Shown here: positions 49,897 to 59,811 of the stretch, piece by piece
How positions within the stretch are numbered: the stretch's first letter is position 1
Layout of the letters: the number at the start of each line of letters is the position of its first letter
Origin: Notamacropus eugenii
Lineage: Eukaryota > Chordata > Mammalia > Diprotodontia > Macropodidae
DNA: 64,000 nucleotides
Assembly: GCF_028372415.1 (NCBI RefSeq)
Contig: NC_092872.1
Coordinates: 90,998,575 to 91,062,574 of the forward strand
Reading direction: 5' to 3'
The notes under the pieces: model-generated
The model's database searches: none
The model's input: only the letters and a program-made list of their open reading frames with translations
What the model was told of the DNA's origin: nothing
Program-made: the position numbers and the translations under genes

Positions 49897-50820
49897 TTAT
49901 TTTCTTCTCCTCCCTGCTCAGAGACAGAAATGCAAGATCAATAGGATGGGGGCAGGGGTGGGAGCAGGGAGAAGTGCTAGGATTAGAATATTTCCTCATT
50001 ACAAAAGAGCAGGATGCACAGGTGCTTAAGTCTCCTAGGGACTGAGATGGAACCCAAAGCAGGTCCTAACAACCCTCCATGCTCTCCTCTCTTCTTCCTT
50101 TTTGCTTGGCTACGAAGTAAAGGCTAGATATATTGAAAAATCCAGGGACTTGACATCATGGCTTCTTGAAGATATAACAACTAGAAAAATAGACCCACAT
50201 GGTGAAACACAGAGATAAATCTCATACATCTAGGGTGCTACAGGTGCCACTTGAGGGTCAAGATCAGATCTTGAAAACCAAGGCCTAGATATTTCTTTTA
50301 GCATCCTCAAGAGTTTAGTGATGCAGGAAGGGCAGATGGTCAGAGAGGAGAGAGGAGAGGAGAGGAGAGAAAAGGAAAGAAAAGAGAAAGAGAAGAAGGG
50401 GAGGTAGGGAGAGAGAGAGAGAAAAACAACCCTTGGGGGGGAATAAGGAGGAGTCCTCCCAGTACCTGCTCGTTTCTTCCTTCCATATGTTGACCTCCCT
50501 TTCTTAGCCTTCCTTTTAGCTACGCCTGTCGCCTTCCTTCTTTTAGGACGACTGTTGGAGTTACGGGAACGATAGTGGGATTGAGTGTGGTGATGGGCTC
50601 GGGATGAGGAGCGATGGGAGTGTGCTTTCCTGGTATGGTGCCTGGGTGGACTAGGGCTCGGACTGGCGCTTTGACTTCGGCTCCTACTGCGGCTATGGCT
50701 GGGAGTCTGGCTCCAGCTCCCACTCTGGCTGCGGCTTCGACTTTGGCTTTGACTTTGGCTTGGACTCTCTTGCCTAGATTTGTTTCGGTTCTGGGCTCGA
50801 GCAGCAAGGAGAGCCTGCAT
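49897..50820 (-). CDS. TNP2: Spermatid nuclear transition protein 2
   Basis: TNP2 binds and condenses DNA in elongating spermatids between histone removal and protamine loading. Exon 1 codes from ATG at 50818-50820 to 50466 and ends at donor GCAG|GTACTG. The product starts MQALLAARAQNRNK; an open frame upstream has no ATG. Residues about 18-60 are a Ser/Gln/Arg repeat (SQSQSQSRSRSQS, SRSRSRSQSASPSPSPP). Residues 60-90 are His/Ser-rich. From residue 93 the tail is basic (PKRRK, KRKAKKGRSTYGRKKRA). The proposed exon 2 (49897-49913, acceptor TCTCTGAGCAG) adds only GRRRK and a stop, resembling the GRRYK end of mouse TNP2. Total length is 123 aa (mouse 117, human 138). There are no cysteines. Exon 1 and the position next to PRM3 are firm; exon 2 is the uncertain part. 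Confidence 0.85.
49914..50465 (-). other. TNP2: TNP2 intron (inferred)
   Basis: 552 nt between donor GTACTG and acceptor TTTCTGTCTCTGAGCAG, phase 1. TNP2 has a single intron near its 3' end in other mammals. Unspliced translation would run through GA-rich sequence giving a non-basic tail, which argues for splicing here. Confidence 0.5.
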
Positions 50821-50913
50821 CTTTGGTGCCCACGAACACGAGTGGAAGTCAAAGGCCACCTACTCTTCTCCCGTATGGTCTGGCTTTACACAGTAAGGTG
50901 TACAGACCCTGAG

Positions 50914-50920
50914 TTATATA
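50914..50920 (-). promoter_or_regulatory. TNP2: TNP2 TATA box
   Basis: TATATAA on the minus strand, about 95 bp upstream of the TNP2 ATG, implying a 5' UTR of roughly 65 nt. Confidence 0.5.
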
Positions 50921-50924
50921 GTTG

Positions 50925-52089
50925 GGGGCCATTGTTAGCCAGGAAAGAGGACTGGATTGTGATGTCAATGGGAGATGGGCACCAGACATCTAGAGCAACT
51001 GGGGAGAACGAGGAGGAGGGGGGAAAGGGATGGGGCTGAAATCATGCGAAATAATGGACATGTCCTTATTTTGGGGAAAAAAAAATGCTTCTCCCAAGGG
51101 TTGTGATCTGTACAAAACAGCAAGTGAAGGGTTAGGTTGTAGGGGCTCCTTTTACAGACACCTTAATACAGCAGAGATTTAATTAGGACTTGTTTTTCTT
51201 TCTGAATTTTGGGCCTGCCATCACTACATAATAAAACAGAAACATACAGGAGGCATGTATTAATCTGTTATCATTCAGGTGGAATCTCTGTTGTATGGAG
51301 AATAGGGAACATAGGCTGCTATCACCATTCTACCCCCTTCCTCAGGAAGATCTAGTTATGAGTGGCGCAGCCCTTTGGACCTTGTTCTCTCCATCCTCTC
51401 CCCCCTCCCCCCATCCATTGGACCATCCCAAAATCCATCTGATTTGATAGGGCAGAAGGAAGACATCACCACTGGAGGGGATTCTCTCTTCTCCTTCACC
51501 ACAGTTTCTTGATTGTTTTTATAATTTAGATGAGATGGGAGTCAACTAATTTCTTCTGATGATATGGAGAACTACCAGGCCATTTATCCTGCTATTGTGA
51601 CCTAAGATTCTCTAGGTTGATGCCTTGCCTCTACCCCCTGCCTCACTGAAATTCTGACCTCTTTGGTAAGATGATCGGCTGCCATCCATTTTCCTCTGCA
51701 CCGTTAGGACATCTGGGCCTTCCCATTTGACTTTATAGTAGAGTATATATGAACTCTCTGAGAGTGCAGACTGCCTTCTTAGTTTTCTGATTTATAGCCA
51801 GTCACTTTTACCTCTTTCTGGGTCTTAGTTTCTTATGTCAAATGAGTAAATGGTACTAGATGATCTGTATAAAGTTTTTTCTGGCTCTTAAGCTCTACAG
51901 TACCTAGTGTCTCGTGCCTCAGTTTCCCCACCATTGAAATAGAATTATTTTTGCTGTCTTCCTTCCCTGTCAGGGACAATTTAGTTGCAATCTTTTTGTT
52001 AGACAAAAGTATGAGTAATTCTTATTTGGGTCTAGAAGGTAGGAAACAATGTTTGAGTAAGCTTTATAAAGTGGTGGAGGAGTTAGGGG
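50925..52089. other. Intergenic between PRM3 and TNP2
   Basis: A plus-strand MIR-like piece lies at about 51790-51920. The rest, including pyrimidine-rich 51380-51420, is unassigned. Confidence 0.35.
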
Positions 52090-52345
52090 GGCAGGTAAGG
52101 TGGCATAGTGGGTAGAATGCCGCGTGGAGTCATCAGGAAGACCTTAATTCAAATCCAATCTCAGAAACTTACTAGCTGTGTTGTGACTCTGGAAGTAAAC
52201 CACTTTTACCCTGTTTGCCTTTGTTTTCTCATCTATAAAATGATCTGGAAAAGGAAAAGCAGTATCTTTATCCCAGTATCTTTACCAAGAAAAACCCAAA
52301 TACGGTCACAAAGAGTTAGACATGACTGAGACGACAAACAAACAA
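52090..52345 (+). repeat. Marsupial tRNA-derived SINE
   Basis: Head 'ggtggcatagtgggtagaatg', CAGGAAGACCTTAATTCAAA, tail TCACAAAGAGTTAGACATGA then GAGACGACAAACAAAC. Near full length. Confidence 0.8.
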
Positions 52346-52689
52346 AAGAGGACTTGGGAGGGCCCTCCAACCCTTATCTCTTTCCAGGACCCCACCCCCA
52401 CCTTTCTCTCTGTCTGCATGCTCTGACCACCCCATCCACAGTATTATTCCTGGACTCTTTCCCAGGGAAGGAGCTTGCTTATAAAAAAGGACTATTGTCA
52501 ACACACTCTTTTCTATTCTATTCATTTCTAAAGGCAAACTCTTCCAACTGGAATAAAGGGGAGGATACTGGGGCTAGGGAAATCTGAGTCAGACAATGTC
52601 TGGTAGGGAGAAGCATTAAACAATGAATTTGGTTCTTCCCTTGGGGAAAAGGGGAATCTCTTCGAACAGCTTTTTATAGAGTGGATTGT

Positions 52690-52890
52690 CCAAAGATAGA
52701 TAGATAGATGATTTTATATATTTTTATTTTTAAAACTATATAGTTGATATATTTTAAAGACTGGCTGTCCATGTATAGATAGATATTTATATACAACATA
52801 GATGCATCATATTCACACATATACAAATATACATATACATACATTATAGATGTATATACATATATATGTATATGTGTATAAATATAGCTT
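52690..52890. repeat. TA-rich simple repeats (TAGA, ATAC units)
   Basis: Short (TAGA)n runs at 52695-52708 and 52775-52786, and an ATACAT/TATATG tract at 52810-52880. Confidence 0.7.
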
Positions 52891-53236
52891 CATCCAGAGA
52901 TGAGGACTATATAACCTTTGACTTTAAGCCCATTTAACTTTTACCTAGGACCTTCTCCTTATATCCCTAGGATTATTTCATTTCTATGGTACATCTTGTC
53001 TCCCTCTCTTATTCTGACGTAGAGCTATTAATGCGAAACTCTTATTTTGGGTAAAAGTTGAGTAGGGAGAGGGAGAAGGAAGGGGTAACATGACAGTGAT
53101 AGAAGAAAATCTTGACCCGAAGTGAAATTTCACACCAGGAGAAAAGATATCATTTGTCCTGTAGGTGTAGCTTGTAGGGGTGGAGAGAAGTGGGAAGGAG
53201 TGTATCACAGCACTGAAACCCCTAGGGAAAGTAAGG

Positions 53237-53470
53237 ATGACCCCAGGTGCAAGTGAGGAGCCCCTGCTGAAGCCGGCAGCAGCAGATTTTTCAGGCCTGA
53301 TGATGAGGCATAGTGACACTTTGTCTCTGAAATCTCATGAAGAGAAAGTATCTTTCTTTCCCCAACCACCAAAGGAAGAGGCAACCCTCCCTACCCACAT
53401 ACCCCATCTGGGCAAAGCCCCAGAAATCTTGCCTAGCAAAGAAAAACCTGACCTCTGTCCTCATCTCTAG
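53237..53470 (+). other. Unrecognised 77-codon plus-strand ORF, antisense side of PRM3-TNP2
   Basis: An ATG with A at -3 opens a 77-codon frame (MTPGASEEPLLKPAAADFSG..., ending KEKPDLCPHL) with a mixed, protein-like composition and no simple repeat. I recognise no family, and none is known between TNP2 and PRM3 in human. The opposite strand is also open across much of it, so chance is quite possible. Confidence 0.2.
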
Positions 53471-53591
53471 TCAGGTAGTGTCTTAATGTTCTTGGCCTGC
53501 TCATTTCTGACCCCCCCAAGTCTCTAAGGACCCCTCTCTAACCAGGCTGAAGTGAACCAGGAGTGAGAAAAGAAATTCCTTGGAGAAGCCT

Positions 53592-53597
53592 TTTATT
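53592..53597 (-). terminator. PRM3: PRM3 poly(A) signal
   Basis: AATAAA on the minus strand about 115 nt after the PRM3 stop. Confidence 0.55.
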
Positions 53598-53709
53598 GTG
53601 GTGGATTTTCTGGAATGGGTTTCTTCTTGGTTCTTACAGTTACATGCATTCTTCTCCTGGGTGACTGTGCTGTTGGGTCAGATGGTGGCTGGGAAAAGTG
53701 GGCTGCTGT

Positions 53710-53943
53710 CTATGCTTTTGGAGGGGTCTGGTCTTCCTTTTGACTGGAAGGACAACATTTTTCTGGGGAGGACTCCTCCATCATGAGAAGCTTTCCTTGA
53801 ACTTTTGGAAGTTCTTCTCCCTGATCTTCCTCCTCGGATGAGAAAGAGAAGTTGTCCTCAGTGACACAGGCCAGCCATTTCCTCAGGGCATACTCATATT
53901 TATGGCCCTGCACCCCCCCTAGTTTGGTACAGCTGGAGCCCAT
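53710..53943 (-). CDS. PRM3: Protamine-3 (acidic, single exon)
   Basis: PRM3 is a small acidic spermatid protein, cytoplasmic in mouse, named for its position in the protamine cluster rather than for DNA binding. The 77-aa product starts MGSSCTKL (human MGSRCAKL); the preceding codon is GTG, so this ATG is the start. Shared blocks follow: LRKWLACVTEDNFSFSS (human KKLMACVSQDNFSLSS), then a short acidic run EEEDQGEEL and VQGKLLMMEE (human VQGKLLLLE). The human protein is about 103 aa; here the N-terminal Gly/His repeat and the long Glu tract are much shorter. It is intronless, as in other mammals, and lies 2.8 kb from TNP2 in the expected order. The acidic run is intact and no break is seen. 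Confidence 0.93.
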   Translation of the reverse strand: MGSSCTKLGGVQGHKYEYALRKWLACVTEDNFSFSSEEEDQGEELPKVQGKLLMMEESSPEKCCPSSQKEDQTPPKA

Positions 53944-54119
53944 CACTTCCAGCTAAGTCACCTCAGTACCTCTTCCAAGGATGTTTCTTTCTTGATTTTC
54001 CCTGGAGGTGGAGCCAGGAATGGGGGGAGGGAAAAGGGACGGGGAGCAACAGGAGTGGGGCAGGGACACAAGAGGTCCGCATCACAAAGCAAATGCTTTC
54101 CTCTCTTGCTCACTCCCCT

Positions 54120-54530
54120 CTCCATTAGTTAGTAATAACTAAATAGTCATTGTTTCTCTTTTACCCAGGAATCCTGAGGGTCTTTCTCTTCCAGTTTGAT
54201 TTTCTTTTGTTATTAAAGGAGCCATCCCTTGAATAACTTAAAGAAGACTATTCATTGAACGGGTGTATCTCACTCAAAGTGAGAATGTGATAAGACCTTA
54301 GCCTGAAAGGGCCACGGTTTTCCATTGCATCTTGGGTCATCTCCAGTTGTCGTGATGAATATCAGGTCACTAGACCCAGATGGCTCAGGAAAAGAAAGTG
54401 AGGTTGATGACCTTGCACAGCCCTCCCTCACTCAAATCAAAGTCAGCTGCAAGTCATGTCATCATCTTGATGTCATGGTCCTCTTCGAAGGACAAACACA
54501 ACTCTCCTCTCACTTTTAAGCTCAGACTGT
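54120..54530 (+). repeat. Repeat family Y, long copy
   Basis: Inverted relative to 45660-46065. It contains 'acccaggaatcctgagggtctttctcttcc', 'gtgtatctcactcaaagtgagaatgtgataagaccttagcctgaaagggcc' and 'gcatcttgggtcatctccag'. It ends in 'gatgtcatggtcctcttcgaaggacaaacacaac'. Confidence 0.65.
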
Positions 54531-56600
54531 GTGGAATCTGATCTCTTTGTAGACTTCTCATATCTACTCAAAAAACCCCTCTTCTTCTCTCAAACCCCCC
54601 AAAATGGAAAACTCTAAAATCATGAAACAGTAGAAAGAAATAATCTATCCATTCTCATTCTCTTTACAAATAATTAAATCACCAAGTTTGTTATAGGATA
54701 AAGCTTCCAATAAAATCTTACTCTGCTGTCATCATTGTGTGTGCTGTGTGAACCTCTATGTTTTTTGAAGGATGCTATATGCCAGTCTAAAATGAAGCTA
54801 TGAAAGAGATTGCCCAAGGATCAGATCAGGGAACCTTGGAGTAAATATGTATGTAGCTTTTTGGTGTTTTCTGTCTGATGCTTCTGAACCCATTAGGTTC
54901 TGAGAGCTTTGTCACCAAATTGTGACCCCTAATGATTATTAATTTTTGATCCAGGGCAATTCTAGCAGACAGGCGATTGACTGAAATAATAATACATGAG
55001 ATGGGCATCATCAGTGGAGAAGTATCTACATATGCCAAAGAAATGCGAGTTCTTATCAGGCCTGTGCTATGTGACCCCACTTTGTTTAGCTAATACTTAG
55101 TAAATGCTTGAAGGATAAAGAATTGGAGGAGATACAAAAATTAAATAAGCCAGCCATTCTCCACCATAGTCTACTCCCTTGGAGTCTAAGAAATCTGGTT
55201 TTGCCTCTAACAGGGTGACTGCGGAATATTGTTTTCTTTCTCTGGTTCTTTTCTCCTAATGAACAAGGGGAGAAGAGAAAGTATCCAAAGCAAGACAAGA
55301 ATTGACATCCTCAAAGAAAGCATAGTTTGGGAAAAGACAGAGCATGTGCCAGTAGTGTTCAACAATCGAGCTTTCCAAAAATAAAACAAAAAACCCTCAA
55401 AGCCCAACATTTTCCTTTCTTAAATCTAAAATAGTCACCAACAAAAAGCCCAGATTTGTGGCATTTGCTGATTTCCAAGGTAAAAAAATGCTCAGTACTA
55501 AAAATTTATCAGGGAGTGAGTAAACCAAAGCAAGATAAGATTTGACATTTTTTCCCTCTGTCATTTCAGACTCAAATCCTACAATACCACCTCAGCTTTT
55601 AAGGCTCAGAGAAATATTTTGTAAAACTTTGAGACCTCAATATTAAAATTGGAATTAATCATAATTGTCAGGAAGGAGAGGAAGCAGGAAATGCTTCCTA
55701 TTCTCCGTCTTATTCTAACTCCCCCCTCAATTCTACAGATAATGAAATTAAAAGCTTAGAAAGTTAGTTGACTATTGTCCAACATCCCACTTGAGCAGAG
55801 AAGTAGAAACCCGAGTTTAAATCTGGTCTGAGCTACTTATCACTGTGTTGAACCTGGACAAGTCATTTCATCTCTGTCTGACTCAGTTTCTTCATCTGCA
55901 AAGTGATTTACTACCTCCCAGGGTTATTTTGAGAAATCAAATGAGATAATTTTAAAGCACTTAGCACAGTGCCAGGCACGTAGTAAGCAGCACTTACATG
56001 AATGTTATTTTTGTCATTTTCAAGTATCACAGACAGTAATTTGAATCAAGGTCCTCCTGTGCTTTAATTCTCAATAGATTAAGAACAAAGGATGTTTTTT
56101 CCCCCAAATGAGATGCATGATATAATATTCAGGGAAGTAGGGTGGAGGCATGACCTGCTTGAGACCCTGTTTGTAAAACAGATTAGAATCCACAAAACTT
56201 TTAAAAGCAATGTTGGAATCCTGGTGGGAAGAGGGGGCATCTTTAACATTGATCATTTGGGTTAACATTGACCCTTTTGGGGAGGAGGGGACTGATCAAG
56301 GTGTTTAACCTTGATCTTGGGTTAATAATGTTGAAAATCAGAGGTGACTTTTTCCAGCTCAAAATGTCCTTTGATTTTTCCACCTTTTCTCAGAGACTTG
56401 AAAGCTGAAGCTGAATTCTAGAATCTTTGAATCCCAGTTTAAAAAGGTCAAAGGCTGGTTTTGTCCTTGCAAGGTCATATAGATTACCCTGAAAGTCTCA
56501 ACTGTTCTTCTACCCTTTATACCCCACTGTCTCTTGAAACTCTGACCCACCACTGTCCATCCTGAGCAAGCCTTCCTTCTTAGGTGCAACAAAGTGGGTC
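54531..56600. other. Intergenic between PRM2-position gene and PRM3
   Basis: 55800-56010 is a plus-strand CORE-SINE/MIR-like copy ('gtttaaatctggtctgag', 'gataattttaaagcacttagcacagtgccaggcac'). The rest is unassigned. Confidence 0.4.
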
Positions 56601-56621
56601 TGACAATGAGTGATTTTCAGA

Positions 56622-56645
56622 TTTATTGACAGGTGGCCGGCATTT
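56622..56645 (-). promoter_or_regulatory. Poly(A) signal and variant translational control element, PRM2-position gene
   Basis: On the minus strand AATGCCGGCCACCTGTC runs directly into AATAAAT-CTGAAAA. It matches the PRM1 3' end (GAACAATGCCACCTGTC then AATAAAT) except for a few extra bases inside. It lies about 180 nt after the inferred stop, the same spacing as in PRM1, marking this locus as a protamine paralog. Confidence 0.6.
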
Positions 56646-56805
56646 GGCTACTTGGATCTCTAAGGCCTTAGACACAGAGTCGGAATCTTGGCTTTTTCTT
56701 TTGGTGTGTACTGAAACTTGAAAGGGATCGAAGATCTTTTTTTGTTCTTTTTGCTTTTAAGCAAAGTTCCTCCCAAGCAGGAACAGAAAATCTATGGTGG
56801 TGAGT

Positions 56806-57117
56806 CTATCTTCTTCTTCTTCTATTAGAGAGCCTTTTATATCCTCCTAAGCACATACAACTTAGTAGGGAAACTTTGGCACCCAAACCTAGCTTCTATT
56901 GCTTAGCTATCTGATATGATAGATTAAGTATTGGAAATGAATGGACATACTACTTCTGCTCCCTTCCTTTGCCTCCCTTGGAACTCAGCCCTTCTCCCAT
57001 AGAAGTGTTCCCTTTTCCTCCCATAGAGTTGGGCTCTCCTTCACCTTCGTTGCCTTCTTCTCTTCCGGGGTCTGACAGTTCTGACTTGGACTCCTGCTCC
57101 CAAGAAATCTTTGCCAT
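56806..57117 (-). pseudogene. PRM2: PRM2-position protamine paralog, Arg core out of frame
   Basis: The position between PRM3 and PRM1, the shared upstream block, the shared 3' end and a PRM1-like exon 1 start (ATGGCAAAGAT, then GAGCAGGAGTCC) mark a protamine paralog, presumably PRM2. Exon 1 is 57117-56954 (donor AGAA|GTAGTA) and exon 2 is 56860-56806 (acceptor CCCTACTAAG), with a 93-nt intron where PRM1 has one. The joined ATG frame stays open for 72 codons: MAKISWEQESKSELSDPGRE, then Gly/Glu/Ser-rich sequence, ending GGYKRLSNRRRRR (PRM1 ends [15 protein letters not shown]). The ancestral Arg tract sits in other frames: PRPRKRRRQRR followed by a TGA, then YGRKREHFYGRR. At least two frame changes separate it from a working protamine. 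A second ATG at 57122 opens another short frame. Decay is likeliest; a novel acidic product is not excluded. Confidence 0.65.
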
Positions 57118-57149
57118 GCCATCTCTTGCTTGAACTTCTCTTGCTGCTG

Positions 57150-57210
57150 CTACTGTTTGGGGGCTAAGTTGAAACTGCCAACCTGTTGCTCCTGGTGGTA
57201 ATTTAGTTTT
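57150..57210 (-). promoter_or_regulatory. 5' leader block shared with PRM1
   Basis: The minus strand reads TACCACCAGG-(few bases)-CAACAGGTTGGC-(few bases)-TCAAC, paralleling TACCACCAGGTCACAGGTTG followed by GCTGGCTCAAC at about 61110-61143 upstream of PRM1. It sits at a similar distance from the ATG in both genes, so it is probably part of the 5' UTR or core promoter. Confidence 0.5.
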
Positions 57211-57539
57211 GGCCAAAGGGGGTTTTCCCAAGCAGATAAAAGGGGTTTGTTCACTATGACCCATATGGGGTGGGTCTTCTGCTTTCTAGCCCTGTGACTG
57301 TACAATTCTTTTCTAAGTATTGAGCTCATATGCCTGCAAACTCAAGGTTTGGGGTGTGGGGGTAGAGAAGAAGAAAGTGGTTCCTAAAAGTTGAGTAGAA
57401 AGATGAAATATTTCTAAGACTTCTTTGCCTTAGAATCATAGCATTGGAGCAGAAAAGACCTCTGGAAGACCATCCATAGTTTAATCACTTTTTATTTTTA
57501 AAAATACATTTTATTAATGTCTTGATATGTTCTTATGTC

Positions 57540-58015
57540 AACTATACATATTATATAGCTAATATGTCAAACTATACATTTTTAATTATATATACACATA
57601 TATGCATGTATAATGTGTAATATGTATACATAAAGTAAATACATTCACATATACATATAATATGTGTATGTGTATATATATGTATATATGTGTGTGTATT
57701 GATGTATGTATGTACAGGTTGTACATGGATAGAGGACCTGGAATCAGAAGAACTTGAGTTCAGATCTGACCTCGGACATTTTACTAGTTGTATGGCTTCT
57801 GCACAAGTCACTTAATCTTGTTTGCCTCAGTTTCCTTGGAGAAATGGCAAACCACTCCAATATCTTTGCCAAGAAAGACTCAAATGGAATCATGAAGAAT
57901 CAGACACAACTGAAACAACTGAGCAACATACAAAGTCATATATATGTATTATATACACACATACATATATATACACATACATACATACTATATATATACA
58001 TATATATATATCTCA
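57540..58015. repeat. TA/TG-rich microsatellite tract with a SINE inside
   Basis: 57585-57710 and 57940-58012 are TATACA/TATATG simple sequence. Between them, 57715-57935 is a plus-strand marsupial tRNA-SINE (GAATCAGAAGAACTTGAGTT ... CAGACACAACTGAAACAACT). The SINE appears to have inserted into, or seeded, the simple tract. Confidence 0.7.
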
Positions 58016-58019
58016 TCCT

Positions 58020-59810
58020 TCCTCTTAGAAAGACATACCTTTTAACAAAGAAGTTACTTAAACACCCCAAATGCCTAAAGCAACTCTTCTCAGACTTACT
58101 AACAAGAAAATCGAGTGCCAATTTACACTAGAACAAGTTTTCCCCATTTTGTCTAATAAAAAAAAAAGTGTAAATCACTGAATGAAACATTTCTGCTACC
58201 TTATCTCACTATTATTACCCTCCAAAGGTGACAGTGTGCCCATCAATACAAACTCATCAAAAACTCTATGTGAATTGTGGATTTAGAGAAGTAAGTTTAC
58301 ATGTTTTCTTGTCTTTGAGTGAATTACAGAGAGGACAAAATCCAAAGTCTTGATTCATTTCAATTTGATTTGTAGGGTCATCAAAGGGTCTGAGATTCAT
58401 AGATCATAGAAGGGAACCCTCTTAGAGGCCATCTTCCAGTCTAATTCTCCCTTCATTTTATAGAGGAGATGAGAAAACTGAGCATTATCAGGAGAGGTCC
58501 AAGTATGCTCAAGATCACACAAATATATTTAAGCCTCTCACCAGATTTGAGCATAAGTCCCTCTGATTTCCCAGAGCAAGTACTCTTAAACTATTACCAC
58601 CCTCAATTCAATTTGATTCCATGTTTGTGTTGAGCAAATTATGGGCCTTTTCCCCCTCAACCCCTGTGTGATTACAAAGAAAAATATAATAGTCCTATGA
58701 TCTCCTCGATTTCAATCAAAAATATTTTTCTGTCCTACTTGTTCACTTCAAGATGACTTAGATTTTCCCCCTCATGGGTTTTGATATATCTCAGATCAGC
58801 ATAAGAAATTCAATGGGAATGTTTTAGGGTATTTTGAGTAAACTAAGCCAAAGGCAACACAAGGCCAGCAGGTGACACAGAAAAAGTTTAGAAACTCAGA
58901 AATGCATAACATATATGTATATTGTATAATATCAACATGCATTTCTGATTTCTTCTCATTTCTTCTAATTCAGATTTCTTCTGGTCAAACAATTTTTTGA
59001 GAGGGTGTGGTGCTGCACCCCCTCGATGTGGAAAGGACTAAACTGTATAAGTCTACTGGTGAGGTGATACTCCCATGAAGCTTTAAAGTAGCTAAAATAT
59101 AACTCTTGAAATACACAACACACATACACATATACATACTGTATTGTGTATACATATTAGATACTTGAGGACAATAGTTTCTTTTCCGTGAGATCATGTG
59201 TATTTTTTTTTATTCTTGACCTTCTAAGCCCCAAATGCTATATAGAAAAGGGATTTTTGGGTCCTCGTTATTCTTATCTTTATCTCTATATCTTTCTCTA
59301 ACTCCATAATCAATGGCAATTATTAAAAAAAAGCATTATTATGTGTCCACTAGTTTTGCCAGGCACTGAAGACCCAAAGACTTAGTCCTTCCCTGCCTTC
59401 AGAAGAAGCTTAGTTACTTTCAAATGGGACAAACAAAATACATAGAAAATAAACTGCAAAGTAAAAAAATATACAGGAAGTTACTCCTTCACATAAGTAG
59501 CCTTCTTCAATGAAGTCCATCCTAAAATCTGGTTAATGTTCAATCATCACCCAGACCATAAAAGGATTATAAACCTATAATTTATATAGCACTGCTTGTG
59601 ATTTCAACAGGTCATAACTAAGATCATGTAGAAAATAAATCCAACAATGCCAATCAAAGTGGTTCTTGATGCCTTAGAATCTTATCTGGAACCTTCAGTG
59701 TAAATAAATTCAGGATAATTTTGTTCCCATGGGCATACTTGAATTATGTTGCTGTCCTAAGGTAGGCATATAACATCATGACATCTCTTGCTGTCCAGAG
59801 TTTCACACAG
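58020..59810. other. Intergenic between PRM1 and PRM2-position gene
   Basis: 58390-58600 is a reverse MIR-like copy. Nothing else is recognisable and no gene is seen. Confidence 0.35.
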
Positions 59811-59811
59811 T

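Noticed and set aside
50230-50859. A 209-codon minus-strand frame covering TNP2 and continuing into SLSPYLPFFSFSF-type sequence
   Set aside because: It begins with GTG, not ATG, and runs past a good splice donor into GA-rich intron. TNP2 starts at the ATG at 50820 and is spliced.
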